The position numbers and the translations under genes are program-made. From NCBI GenBank assembly GCA_947687605.1, contig CANTUT010000927.1, positions 245,001 to 309,000 on the forward strand: a DNA stretch of 64,000 nucleotides. The letters are read 5' to 3'. This stretch comes from Reutealis trisperma. Taxonomy: Eukaryota > Streptophyta > Magnoliopsida > Malpighiales > Euphorbiaceae. The notes beneath the pieces were generated by a model. That model saw nothing but the letters and a program-made list of their open reading frames with translations. It searched no databases and was not told the origin of the DNA. Below, one piece after another: positions 24,661-36,530 of the stretch (position 1 is the stretch's first letter; each line of letters opens with the position of its first letter).

Positions 24661-26103
24661 GATTATTGGATGAAGCTTGAGATGGTTGGGTGTGATCAGT
24701 GGTTCAGAGAAGGATAGGTGGTGGTGCTAGACTTTGGGTTTGGGAGCAATGATGTCTCCATTGTCAATGAGGTCTTGGATTTTATGCTTCAGAACCTAGC
24801 ATACATCAGTTTTGTGCCCCGGCCCTTGATGAAAGTTGCAGTGCTCATTAGCATTATAACCCTTGGGCAAGGGGTTTAGAGGAGGTTATGGGTCTAAGGG
24901 CTTAACTAGATTAGCCTCTAAGGCTTTCTTATAAACGATGCTAAGGGGCATGCCCAGCTCAAAGAAAGTCCTCCTTGCTTCTAACTTCATCGGCTGGTGA
25001 TAGGACACAACATTCACCTCTCCTTCTCTTTGGGTGGTGTTGGTGGTGTTCTTGTGATACCTAGAGGATTCATCCTTGATTCGTCCTGATTGAATCAAAT
25101 CCTCGATCTTGATGGTGGTGGCAATGAGAGCTTTGAAGTTAGGGAGGTACTATGTTTGCAAATGAGCCTAATATTGAGGGAGAAGGTTCTTGACTATGAT
25201 GTCAATTTGCTCTACTTCAGATGGACGGTTCACCATTTGAGCTGCTTTTGTCCTCCACCTTGTAAGGAACGTGGTGAAGGATTCTCTTGGCCTTTATTTG
25301 GTGGTTTCCAAATCTTGATGGGTGACATCCACCTCGATGTTGTAGTGGTATTGCTTGACAAATGCATTACATATGTCATCCCAAGTCTTCTTGTGATTTT
25401 TGTCAAGATCTAGTAACCACTTAATAGCAGCTCCAGTCAAAGTTTATTGGAATAACTGAGCAAGGAGCTCGTTGTCCACACTGAAAGGTCTTATGGCACC
25501 CACATACATCTTGAGATGAGTTTTGGGACACATGGTGCCATTAAACTTGTCCATGACTGGCATTTTAAATTTTGGTGGAACTCGTGCATTTGGGAAGAGA
25601 GCTAAAGAGTCAACATATATCATGTCCTTATGCTTTTTGACGTTCTTGAGCATTCTTTCCATGACCTTAACTTTCTCCATCAATTTCTTAGCTTCGGGAA
25701 AGCTAAAGAAATCTCCACTTTGAAAATGATTCGTAGTGGGAGAGGGAGTGGTTGTGTTTAAATCCATGGTAAGAGAGGTTGGAGTCTCAGATGCTTTCCC
25801 TTTATCTGTGAGATCGATAATAGGAGGAGTAAAAATAGGGGCAGATGTAGGCTCAACACGAGCAGGAGAGGGAGTGACAGTGGCATTGTTAATTTCCTTG
25901 ACCTCATTGATGATGAACTAGCATTGGGAGTTAAGGGCATCAGTAAAGGTGGTAGACTGGGCATTAAGAGCATTGGTGAAAGTTTCAGCTTGGGTCTGAA
26001 GAGCGGTGGTGAGTACAGCTTGAAAAGTTCCCTCTTATTTCTTGAGGAGGCTGGTGAAGAAAGCGCTTATGACGTCTTGATCGAAGTTAAAAGTATTAAC
26101 CAT
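24661..26103 (-). pseudogene. Tat/Ogre-lineage gag remnant
   Basis: The minus-strand frame starts MVNTFNFDQDVISAFF at 26103. It passes a proline/threonine-rich linker, then the capsid domain: KMPVMDKFNGTMCPKTHLKM, then AIKWLLDLDKNHKKTWDDIC, a PRESFTTFLTRWRTKA block, and a C-terminal EHCNFHQGPGHKTDVC knuckle-like motif followed by LKHKIQDLIDNGDI. This order and wording are typical of Tat/Ogre gag. At least five stops interrupt the frame (after LLAQLFQ, after LETTK, after LPQY and others), so it is dead. The primer binding site at 26829 lies upstream in the same orientation. Confidence 0.75.
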
Positions 26104-26828
26104 TGCTACCTTTAAATAGAAAACAGACAAAAAAATGGGTAAGAAAACAGATTTGTGAAGGAAAAATGGCATGAATGTGATGGTGAGTCGGGAAAAGGAT
26201 TCCTTCCATAAGGTTGGTCACCAGGTTTTGTATGTTGACAGGTGAGTGTGTGAGGTGTTTTTGGGGTAACGGACCACCGGTTTGGGTCTTTAAGGTGTTT
26301 GAGGGTTGACCTTGTTGAGCTTCTCATATTATGTATGCATGATCATGACATGATGCATGTAGAAAAAGGTTTCATGAACATGCAAGAGTATCGATTATTA
26401 TGGTATATAGAACCTAGAGTCAACGCTATGGTGACTACATGCATAAGGATGAAGGGTGGTTTGATTTAAGAGCCCCCGTCCCCCTAAAGCATTGATATAC
26501 CTAACCACATGTGAGGCAAGGGGCCTCACGTGGGTCCAATAGTATTGATTGCTCGTTACACCACTGAAATGATCAGGGATTCATCGCGGGGTGGAATACT
26601 TTCTTTATCTCCCAACATACTCAAAGAGAGTTATAGAACCAATGCTACTTGCTATCCAAAAGTTTTCTTAAAGCTAAGATTTAGGCAAGGAGCCTTTATT
26701 ATGCAAAGTGATGCATGAAAGTCAAATTATACTTAATGAGCCAAATGGAGATTATTTTGGAAAAAATTTTTCTTAACCAAATAGTAATCCTCTTATTTTA
26801 CTTTTTATTAAAAAAAAGTGGCAACTAG
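26104..26828 (-). other. Leader between primer binding site and Tat gag
   Basis: No coding sequence is supported. This is the untranslated leader of the minus-strand Tat/Ogre-like element. Confidence 0.4.
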
Positions 26829-26846
26829 TCCCCAGTGGAGTTGCCA
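26829..26846 (-). other. Primer binding site, Arg-tRNA type as in Ogre/Tat
   Basis: The minus strand reads TGGCAACTCCACTGGGGA. Ogre-type elements carry TGGCGACTCCGCTGGGGA here, so this differs by two transitions. It supports the Tat/Ogre assignment of the neighbouring gag. Confidence 0.7.
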
Positions 26847-28330
26847 GCTATAAGGCCTCGCCCAAGCACCGGTACAGTCCGCTAGAGGTAACTGAGATGC
26901 TCATTCGAGTTTAGACTCATGATGGAACCCTCAGGTTTGAATTTGGTTGATTTTGAGAATGATTTTAGGAGTCGCCGCCCTAATTTATTTTTAAATGGAA
27001 AAATTAAGGAAAAACCCAAATTGACTCCAATTCATTAATTTTTTAATTAATTTGCCTAAGGATAAAAATCACTAGCCTTCGAACTAGGTTGAGTTCGAGG
27101 ACTAGGTTTTTAGTTTTAAATAATCTAAATTTGGCTCTTAAGTTTAATTTGACTTGAAAATTGGATTTCATGAATGACATTTATAAGATGATATTAAAGA
27201 AAATGCATGAATATGGCAAAAACATGAATGCATGATGAAAATAAAACATTCACAAATTAATTAAAAAAAGGGAAAAGAGATTGATAGAGATTTGGATTTG
27301 AGGTTTGGATTTAGATTCCAAACTTGCCTACGTACCCCATTGAATGGGGATCAAGACCCATGTAGTTCGTTCCACAATTAAGTGGAGGGGTTTAGGAGTT
27401 GATCAGATTGATTTTGGTTTGGGTGTTTTGAGAGTGAGGGAAAAAGGCTAGTACCTTTGCTTTTGGTGGGCGAAGGGTTTTATCGGACTGAAGTTCCATT
27501 TTATCGAGACCGGGTGATTAGATTGATTGGGAGATTAATTAATTAATTAAAAAAATTAATTAACTAATTAATATGATGAAAAGGATAGAAGAAATAATTA
27601 ATTAAAAAGATTAATTAATTAATTTGGATGAAAAGTGGATTTGATTTTGAAAAAAAATGATTAATTAATTAAAAGGATTAATTAATTAATTTGGATGAAA
27701 GGTGGATTAAGAAAAATGATTAATTTGATTTTGGAAAAAAATGATTTTTTTGAAAAAAGAGTGATTAATTAATTAATTAAAAAGATTAATTAATTAATTT
27801 AGTGATTAATTAAAAAAAGTTTTAGTTAATTAAAAAGATTAATTAACTTTGTTAGAGTGAGGTAATTAATTAATTACAAAGATTAATTAATTAATTAGAG
27901 AGTGATTGGAGGGAGAAGAAGAGAGAAATTTGAAAATAGCAATCTACTCAAATTCAAGAGGTGTCTTGGAATGAAGGATGAAGGGGGGTATTTATAGGAA
28001 AAGCGAGTGATGGTAGTTTAGGAAGTGGAAAAGTGAAAAGACCAAAAGGGTAGAGCTAGAAAAAGACAAAAAAATCAGATTGGGGGGTATTTTGGGGACT
28101 ACAGGTGGGTAGTCTGGGCGGCGCCACCAGGCCTCTGGGCGGCACTGCCGGTGACTGGGTAGAGCGCCGCCAGCAAGGTCGATGGCACCGCCCAAGCCAG
28201 AGCTGATGCCGCCGATGCCTCGGTAGGTGTGCTGACTAGCTTTTTTTTTTTTAGATATTGGTTGTTGATGTGAAGTTTGGGAATTTTGGATATTTGGTGG
28301 CAATGTAATTGAAGGCTAAAAAATTTTCTT
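26847..28330 (-). repeat. Probable Tat/Ogre 5' LTR, minus orientation (outer edge not resolved)
   Basis: It lies outside the primer binding site on the correct side. It holds the GCCTACGTACC block (27326), a TTAATTAA-rich stretch (27535-27905) and a GC-rich island with GGCGGC/GCCGCC words (28115-28215). I could not locate the terminal TG/CA pair with confidence, so the right boundary is approximate. Confidence 0.4.
27535..27905. repeat. TTAATTAA-rich low-complexity array
   Basis: At least ten clusters of ATTAATTAATTAA separated by 10-40 base A/G-rich linkers. The words are self-complementary. Confidence 0.8.
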
Positions 28331-29143
28331 TCGGAGGCGCTACCCCCGAACCCCCGCCCGCTAACTGGTTAGCAGGACCACCGTAATAGCTCTGCACAAC
28401 GCGTTAAATTCAACAAGTGCTAAAGCTGAGGATGTAAAATTGAGGGTTCACAATTAGGTAATTAGGTCATGATAATGATGTATATATTATATAGAAATAG
28501 AGTAAGACTGAAATAGCTATGAGAAGTTTATTTGGGATTGTCAATTAATATAATGCAAGTTCATTTGGGATATGATATATATAGGAATGTTTGTTAAGTT
28601 TAAATATGTTTTAATTGATAAATGAAGGGAGTGTAGAAATTGTAATGTTAGCAAGATATTAAACATGAAAATATTTATTGAGGTTATTATAAATTAAGTA
28701 ATAATTACTAATATGGAAAAAGAATTATCGAATATCAATGTGACTAATATGATAAATAATGAATGAAAGTGGTGATTAAGGTATTAGTATAGATGTTAAT
28801 ATTAATAGAGATATAAGGCAAAGAAATGCTTGGGATTATATTTGATTGATGGTGAAATTAACGGTTCTATTACTTTCGTTTAAGGTTAAGGGATACAAAA
28901 TTATTAGGGATTAATTTTAAGATTTGTTTGAACAAGAGATTAACATAGGCATAGCTTGAGCTGAAGGATTATCAGTGTGATTTTTAATAGATTGTGAATA
29001 TATGCCTTACTGTATTTGATATGTTAATTGTAGTTAGATATTATGCTTGAGTGGTACAGCAAAAGCATGGTGGAGAAGTTAAGTAGAGTGCACTGTGCTG
29101 TTAGATTTGAAAATTCGGGGATGAATTTTTTTTTTTTTTTTTT
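28331..29143 (+). other. 3' internal non-coding region of a plus-strand Y element
   Basis: AT-rich and without coding potential. It leads into a polypurine tract and a Y LTR in the same orientation. The integrase expected upstream is absent. Confidence 0.45.
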
Positions 29144-29155
29144 AAGGGAGGAGAA
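29144..29155 (+). other. Polypurine tract of a Y element
   Basis: AAGGGAGGAGAA directly before the LTR start TGTAACAACCC, preceded by a T-rich run and a TTCGGGGATGAA motif typical of chromovirus 3' ends. Confidence 0.8.
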
Positions 29156-32100
29156 TGTAACAACCCACACCCACCCTAAGAGTTTTCATGACCAATTTGC
29201 TTGAATATAGAACTATTAGGACTAAGTGTGTGTTTTTATGAAAATTCATGCCTTATGTGATTGATGAGTATGTGGCATGTTAGATTAGCTCTAAATATGC
29301 ATAATGATAAAATAAGTGAAATATATGAAGTGCATAAGTATAAAATAATTTATTTCACATAAATTGAATTTTCATGTACAAAGTGATTTTTAAGCATCAA
29401 ATAATTTTTATAAGCATTTTTAAAATATTTTTAAATAAATATTTTGGGGGGAATTTTAATGAAAATAATAAGAAAAATATTTTATTTTTAATTACCTATA
29501 ATCAACTCATAAATTAAATAAAAGGCCCAATTCCCCAAATGTCCACTACACCAAAATACTCCTAACCTAACTCATTAAAGGTAATCTTGGAAATTGTCCA
29601 AAACCCTAAATATTTAAAAGGGAATTTTGGCCTATTTTCTCTCATATGGCAGAAAATTCTCTCAAAAATATTCTCTTAACCGAAATTCACAAGGTGCATT
29701 CAAACCTTGCGAATTATTAACTGTTTTCGTAAGTTTTTCTCTCTTTTCAATTTATTATTTGATTTCTATGAAAATAATCATGAGAAAATTATTTTGGGCT
29801 ATGTATTTACTTTATTTTTCTAAATAAAATTCAGCTTAGGTAAACCTTTGAAAGAGAAATCGATTTTACCATCGAAAATACAAACCTCTCTATGCGATCC
29901 TCCAAAGGTGAATCCTAAAATTCAAAATTTGAAATTTTCATGCATAATAAGGGGAGGGGCTGCCAATTTGTATTCCATTATGTTCTAAATTTATTTTTGT
30001 TGTGTTTAGATGAAAAACATTGATTTAAATCATATTTCTGTATATTACTGTAATGATCATAAAAGTACGGAAAGCAAGAAAGTTTATGATTTTCACCCTA
30101 CTACCTAAAATTGAAATTTTCATACATATGTTGTACCAATAAGTGCCAATTTGTGTATATTTGAATTCTAAACTAATTTTTGTTATGTTTGAATGAAGAA
30201 TAATGGTTTAAATCATGTGTTTACATATTACTGTAATGACCAAAAAGTACCAAAAATAAGATAGAAGCATGGTTGTCAACCTAAAACCTAAAGTTAAAAA
30301 ATTTTCATACGTGTATACATATGTAGGTGCCGATTGGTGTAATTTAGTGTCCTAAAATGATTTTTTTTTATTGCATGAAAAATCTTGGTTTAAACCATGT
30401 TTTTGCATATTACTGTAATGAACGGAAAGTGAGAAAAGTGAGAAAAAATCATGTTTATTCTTGATTGTGTAATTCGGCCTACATTGGGAATTCAATCCCA
30501 ACGTCTATAATTTTTATATGATATATTTTAATGATTACTGGCATGTATACTTGAATGATAAATGGTTGGATTACATGTTGGTTGAAGGAATAACTCTAGA
30601 CAAGTCTAGAGGCAATTAGGCATACATAGGGTTTACTAAGTCTATTGCCATGTTATAGTTAATATGTGTATATGATTAAGTGATATGGGAAATAAATTTT
30701 ATGATGAGTTAATAATGAATTAATTACCTTGAATGGACAATGAGATTGATTGTATGAATTATTCATGAGAGATAAACATGGTACTTAAAAGGTTAATAGT
30801 TAAGTCGAAATATATGGAAAGTGTTAAGTGTACTAAGTTGAACATTAAATTGAATTGATATTGAGATCATGATATATTGTATTTGACTTTAGAAAATTCA
30901 TAGTATAATTTATAATGTGATTTCATGTGAGTCTAAAAAGGCTAAGTGTGCAAGAGTTTAAAAGTCAACATGTTATGTGCAAGTGATGAGTGCACTTCTA
31001 ATAGTAACTCCAAGTTTATATGAATGTTATATGTGCATGGGATAGTTATGGGATAGGATAGCATGATAATTAAGAAAATGCTAAGTATTGGATTATAATG
31101 TTATGTTAGAGCTTAAGCAATATTAGAGGTTCAAGAGGCTACAAGTACTAGGAGTAAAGGAACCACAAGGTGAGTAAACATTATAAATATGTTACAAATG
31201 CAAGTGATTATGTTATGGGAACCTTTGAAATATTGAAATCCAAGTCTCTTTTCTACTTTCAATTATTATTATATGATTTCTTTGTTAGGCTTGGGTAGCT
31301 AAAGGATAATTGGTCCAAAGCCATTACTATTTGTTCAATGATATGAAAGATCCTTTGTAATTGTTGCCTTACCTTATTTTCTTTCTGGAACCACATATTA
31401 TTTTATCCTTTGATCAATAAGTACAACTGCTATTACTATCATGCTACATGTTATTGTTTCTTAAGTGCTATTATTATAAGTGATTACCATTAGCTCTAGC
31501 TATGGTACCTCTAACTCTTTATACAAAAATCCTTATGCCAATAGGGGTAATCATTGAAACCTATGCACATGGTCTTAACCTAATGGATAAGGGTTATGTA
31601 TCCACCTCAGCTAGAGGGGGCGGTTCTAGCCGTAAAACCTGATCAGTTTCATGACTCTTTATAAGTAATGGGTTGGAAGTTAGAATTTGGTATGATGCCA
31701 CCTCTCCCTAAAGTGATGAGCTAACATAGTCATCAACTCTTTATAAGTGATAAGTATTATAAGTGTGATTTCTACAAACCTTACTAAATTGTAAACTTTG
31801 AATCATGAATGATAAATCATGAACTATGTGTTATATGTTGTGGGCTTTCTTTTAAATGGGATATATGTTATCGTTTATGCTATATTGTTTACTCATTGAG
31901 ATCATCTATCTCACCTCTTTTTTTCTTGTGTGGTTCTAGGTGAGCAAGTTTGAGGAGGTAAGGTGTTCGCTCAAGGAATCTACTCCGCTTGGGAAATTTC
32001 CTTGTCCAAGTCTTTCATTTTCATGCTTCAACATGATGAGTCTCTAGATGCTCCAGGAGTCTTTATTTTGGGAGTCTTATTTTGGATTATTATGTTTGAT

Positions 32101-32330
32101 GATTTAATTTTGAGTTTTTAAATGTTACTTCCTTATGGATTATGTTAAAGTATATTTAACTATTTTCTTCTGCAATTCAAGGTTATGTTATAAATAATTA
32201 AGTCAATGTATGAGATTTGGTACGATCCTAGGCAATATTGTTTTATATATGTGTGGGTTCTATGGGTGTGGGTGACCTTATGTCTTCTCTTGTTCTAGGA
32301 CTATCATATCTTTGAAATTGGGATGTGACA
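29156..32330 (+). repeat. Y-family 3' LTR, complete, plus orientation (3175 bp)
   Basis: Starts TGTAACAACCC and ends GGGATGTGACA. It is colinear with the plus LTR at 11892-15116 but clearly more diverged from it than the two minus copies are from each other. No 5' LTR partner in plus orientation adjoins it. Confidence 0.8.
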
Positions 32331-33479
32331 TTATTTATCATGATTTATGCTTAAAATTGAGTATGATTTGTTTGTTCTAGTGTTGTTTTCAGTTCGTTTT
32401 AGGAACTTTCTGTTTTGATATGCCATGAGATGATAGAACTAAAAATGACAAATTTTAGTGCAAATAGTGGAGCATTTTGAAGAGGCATAATCAAAAAGAA
32501 GCTTATCCCATGCCCAAGCTCATGAGCATAAAAGTGCCCGTGTAATAAGAGGAAAAGGTTACTGTGAACATTGGCATTCAGGACATTCCCATGCCCAAGC
32601 TTATGCTCGTGTGGCTATGCATGGGGACAATTCTACCAGACTATATAATTAATTTTTGCACAGATGTTTAGGGGTTGAAAAATTCTATCACAGAGAGCCA
32701 ACTTTTCTAAGGGAACCTAGAGGTTTTGCAGCGAGAATCGATGGTGAAGACCCAAGATTCGCTAGATTTGAAGTTAGAATCGAAGATCGAAGCAAAGATT
32801 CTTAGATTATTCATCATGAATTATTTGGGCTTCTTTTCTTCTTCTTTGTTTCCTCTATTTTTCTTATCTCGTATGAACTAAATTTGTTTCTACCTAGATA
32901 TTTGATGAACCCTTGACCCTTTTGTATGGATTGAATAGTTGTTAACATCAATTAAATCATTCCTTGAGTTGTTTTATCCTTTTGATACTTATTTGGTTAA
33001 TTCTAATTGACAATAGCATGCTCGTTGGTTGGATGCTTGTTTCCATATTATTGACTTGAGAAAGCTTGATACGAATGGAACACTCATTAGGATTGAGGGT
33101 TGGTTGGGGTTCTAGAGATAGGCCTACAAAACCCTTTGGCATTTTGTTCCTTGTTCTTAATGCTAAACTATTTAATTGTGTATTGAGAAGAGATTCCTTA
33201 CACTCTATCTAGGGATTAGGGATTAGGGATTAAATTACTCAAGAGAGGTTTTAATCTAAATTAGTGGAATGCCAATTCAATTTGATGTTTGATTTAATTG
33301 GTTTACGATTCGTAGATTACAATTAGGGGCTATGGGGATTCAATATCTAAGTAGTCTTCACCATTGATATCTCTACAATTTTCTCATTGTTTTCCTTAGT
33401 TTAGTTTTATTTGGTTAAAATTAGTTGTATTATTTTAATTGCTATCTCTAACTATTGATCCACTAAACAATAGTCAAAG
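32331..33479 (+). repeat. Gypsy LTR-like fragment (Athila/Tat-like), plus orientation
   Basis: No coding sequence. The stretch with ATGAACTAAATTTGTTTCT, then GATATTTGATGAACCC, then GGTTAATTCTAATTGACAAT resembles Athila/Tat LTR or leader sequence as I remember it. It carries a small GC-rich island (32495-32640) with CCCATGCCCAAGCTTATG-like words that recall 1560-1910. It stops at the TGTCACAACCC of the next LTR. Confidence 0.4.
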
Positions 33480-36400
33480 TGTCACAACCCACTTATTATG
33501 CCGTGACAGTCCTAGGATAGAGGAAGACATAAAGTCACCTAAACCCATAGAACCCCATATAACTTATAATCCTTTACCATTCATCATATTGAACCTTGTC
33601 CCAAGATCGAAACCTAATTGCCTTATTGTCAACGTCTATGTTGTCATCTTACATATAGCTAAATGTTCATTATATCATTATGACATTCATCTCATTTACA
33701 TATGTTCCTTATTAATTATACTAACATAAATATAATTACATTATGATTCTTAGTACATATCAATCCCATATCACATTAGTGCTAAACCTTCGGTAACCAT
33801 GGAGCTCTAAAATAATGATCTTCATAGTCAAGAATTACAAATTTTGAAATTAGCAAAACAACTTCCAAGTGGATGAGTAAAGCTTGGAATTTACCTTGCT
33901 GACTCATCAATCTTACATGAAAAATTTAAACAACTAGGGAATAAGACAAAGCTTAGTGAGTACATAATAATACAATATATATGGTGAGTACAAGGACCAT
34001 TATCAGGAAGGGCTATTTATGGAAATGGAACGATTTTAATCAATGTCGTCATTATGATCCAATTTCTCATTTAAGTTGGAAACAATATCTTTAGCAAAAA
34101 TAATATTTTCTTGGAAGCAGAATGCTTCCCACACTTATAAATTAAAGAGTAGCGGCCTAAGCCTTGCTCACTCATATGCATCACATTACGTAACATTGAT
34201 TAGGTCTTATGATTAGGCATTCCCCCCTAACAGAGGTTGAGTACTCTCACCCTACCCACAGGCTTATACCAAATGCCTAAGGTCTGATTTCTTTCCTCAA
34301 ATCAGAGAGGATTTCTGCTTCATCATGAGTATTCATGAAAGGCATATTCAAAATCTATATCAGGAATTCAATGGAAAGTAGTTGGCATATCAATCATTGG
34401 GCACAAAATAGCATCAATGTAAGAGGCTCATTATGCTCAAATTATCATATAAGAAAGATATTGAATTTAAAGCCTCATAATTCATGGGCTACACATATTC
34501 AATGTCTCTTTACGACATGCATCAAAGGATAGTATTTCAAATAATGGTTGTAACAACATGGCACAATTACATCATATTATTAAGTACTCACCTTGGATTC
34601 ATTTGCTCCTATTTACGTTTAACTTTGATGCAAGCAGTGCTTCTTGCATGCTTAGACAATATCCTTGTCCTTGTCTTTAGGTTCCATATATTTGCATTTC
34701 AATTACACATTAATCACTTCTTTGTTATGTCATTAGTGTAAATTTAGCTTAACTTGTTCATTGTAGTACTAACTTGTTACTTTTAAGGTCATGACACACT
34801 ATACATATACTTGTTACTAATTTTAACACTTTCCCATAATTATCTTTCAAATAGCCAAAAATATTCACTTAAGGAAAGATAATTCCTTTCCTCCCAATTT
34901 CACATTTCAACTTTGAGTAAAATTAATTTAAACAATTTCTAATATTCAATGGAATTAATTCTACTTCCACCATCAAATTCCATAAATGAACCTAGTTCAT
35001 TAAATTTGGGGAAAATCATTTCTATCAATTGAATTTCAAAATTAACATTATACAAATTATGTAAACCATTCCTAAACTTAATTTCCCCTTCAATTTCATG
35101 AATTCAAGTTAAATACTCAAAATTTCCAATTTTTCCATAAACCCTAGAATTTGGGGATAACTATTAATTCCTCATCAAATCTTCAAATTGATCATAGGAT
35201 TATGAAATTTGCATAACATAAAACCTATATGATTATTCAATTGTCAATATCTAGCATTAGAACATCACGTTCTCCTTTTAAACTATATTTATGCCTCCAA
35301 GATGTTCAAGTCTTAAACCAAGTTTCCAAAATTCATTTTAACATTTCTAAATCATTGTTCTTCATCTAAAATGACCATAGATGTATTCAATTAGAACTTA
35401 GAAAACCTCCTTGATCTTTTCCTTGTATTGATCAAAATTTATAATGAGGGTAGAAGAGACTTTATGCAACCAAGATATTAAAATCAACCTTAGAACATAG
35501 ATAAGAGGTGATGGACATAATTCCTTACCTTGGTTAGCTTTTGTTTGCTAAGGTTCTTGTTGCTATTGGTTAGAGAGAGTTTCTCTTGTGATTGTGAAAT
35601 TTTGATGTAGAAATAGGCAAAATGATGATCATAACATAAATTTTGCATATATATATATATAATGAGTTGGATGGTGAAAATTTGATCAAGCTCAATCCAA
35701 TAGCTGAGATTTAATCTTAATGGATGGCTATGATTTGATCAAGTTGGATGGCTAGAATTTTCTCTACAATGGTGATGTTCATCATGAGGTGTTGGAGTAC
35801 TCAAAATGAACACAGACTCATATGTAGTGAAGAGAAGAGTTCAACTTGGTTTGGGACTTTGACTTGGTCAAATTTTATGACTAGTTTGTTCAAATTTTGC
35901 AACTCTCTCTCCAAAACATATTTTTATTATCTTGGGCCAAATATTTTTAGCTCACAAGTTTTGATGTTCACTAACCCTTGGGCCCAATGGGCTGACCACC
36001 TTCTATTGGGCTTGGGCCTTAAAGTCCAAAAGCCAATTAACAAATCCATATATGCATATTTCAAACTCGATAACTTAATAAATTTTTCATTTCGTTTCTT
36101 TCATTTTAGTATACATATTTCTACCTTTTAGTATTATTACACGCTTTAGACATTGCTAAATAAATTCTATACACATTTTAATACACATTTACTAGCCTTT
36201 TAATTGCATTGTTCAAGTGTATATATCATGTAGACTCATTGGGTCAAATTAAGTTTGACTTCCATTGTACCATTGCAACTTTGATTAAATTCAACTTCTC
36301 ATATCATTATTATCATCTCCCAATGTCTTAGAAGATGTCAATGCCCTTTCATCAGCACTTTAGATTCACATTTCAAATAAATTATTAACATAGTCCCATT

Positions 36401-36530
36401 AAGTCAAACTCGATTTGACTTTCATTTTATCATAAAAGTGCTCAACAAAAACGATTACATTCCTTACTCATTGTCACCTCTTATGATATTCTTATGGTTC
36501 TTGATGTGCTAGGAGGACCTTGAATGGTAC
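33480..36530 (-). repeat. Z-family LTR relic, minus orientation (first copy)
   Basis: The left edge TGTCACAACCC and the following GTCCTAG...AGACATAA.GTCAC...TAGAACC order match the 3' end of the Y LTR family at low identity, so Z is a related long-LTR family. It aligns with the next copy in the same orientation. The right edge is approximate, and no internal coding region is seen. Confidence 0.55.

Noticed and set aside
25090..25413. 107-aa plus-strand open frame
   Set aside because: Antisense to the Tat/Ogre gag domain, which is recognisable on the other strand.
33207..33232. GGGATTA repeated three times, telomere-like
   Set aside because: Plant telomeres are TTTAGGG; this is only three imperfect units inside an LTR fragment and is best seen as a short local tandem repeat.
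35748..36131. 127-aa open frame with hydrophobic residues
   Set aside because: Lies within a Z-family LTR relic, lacks any motif and is not preserved in the second copy.
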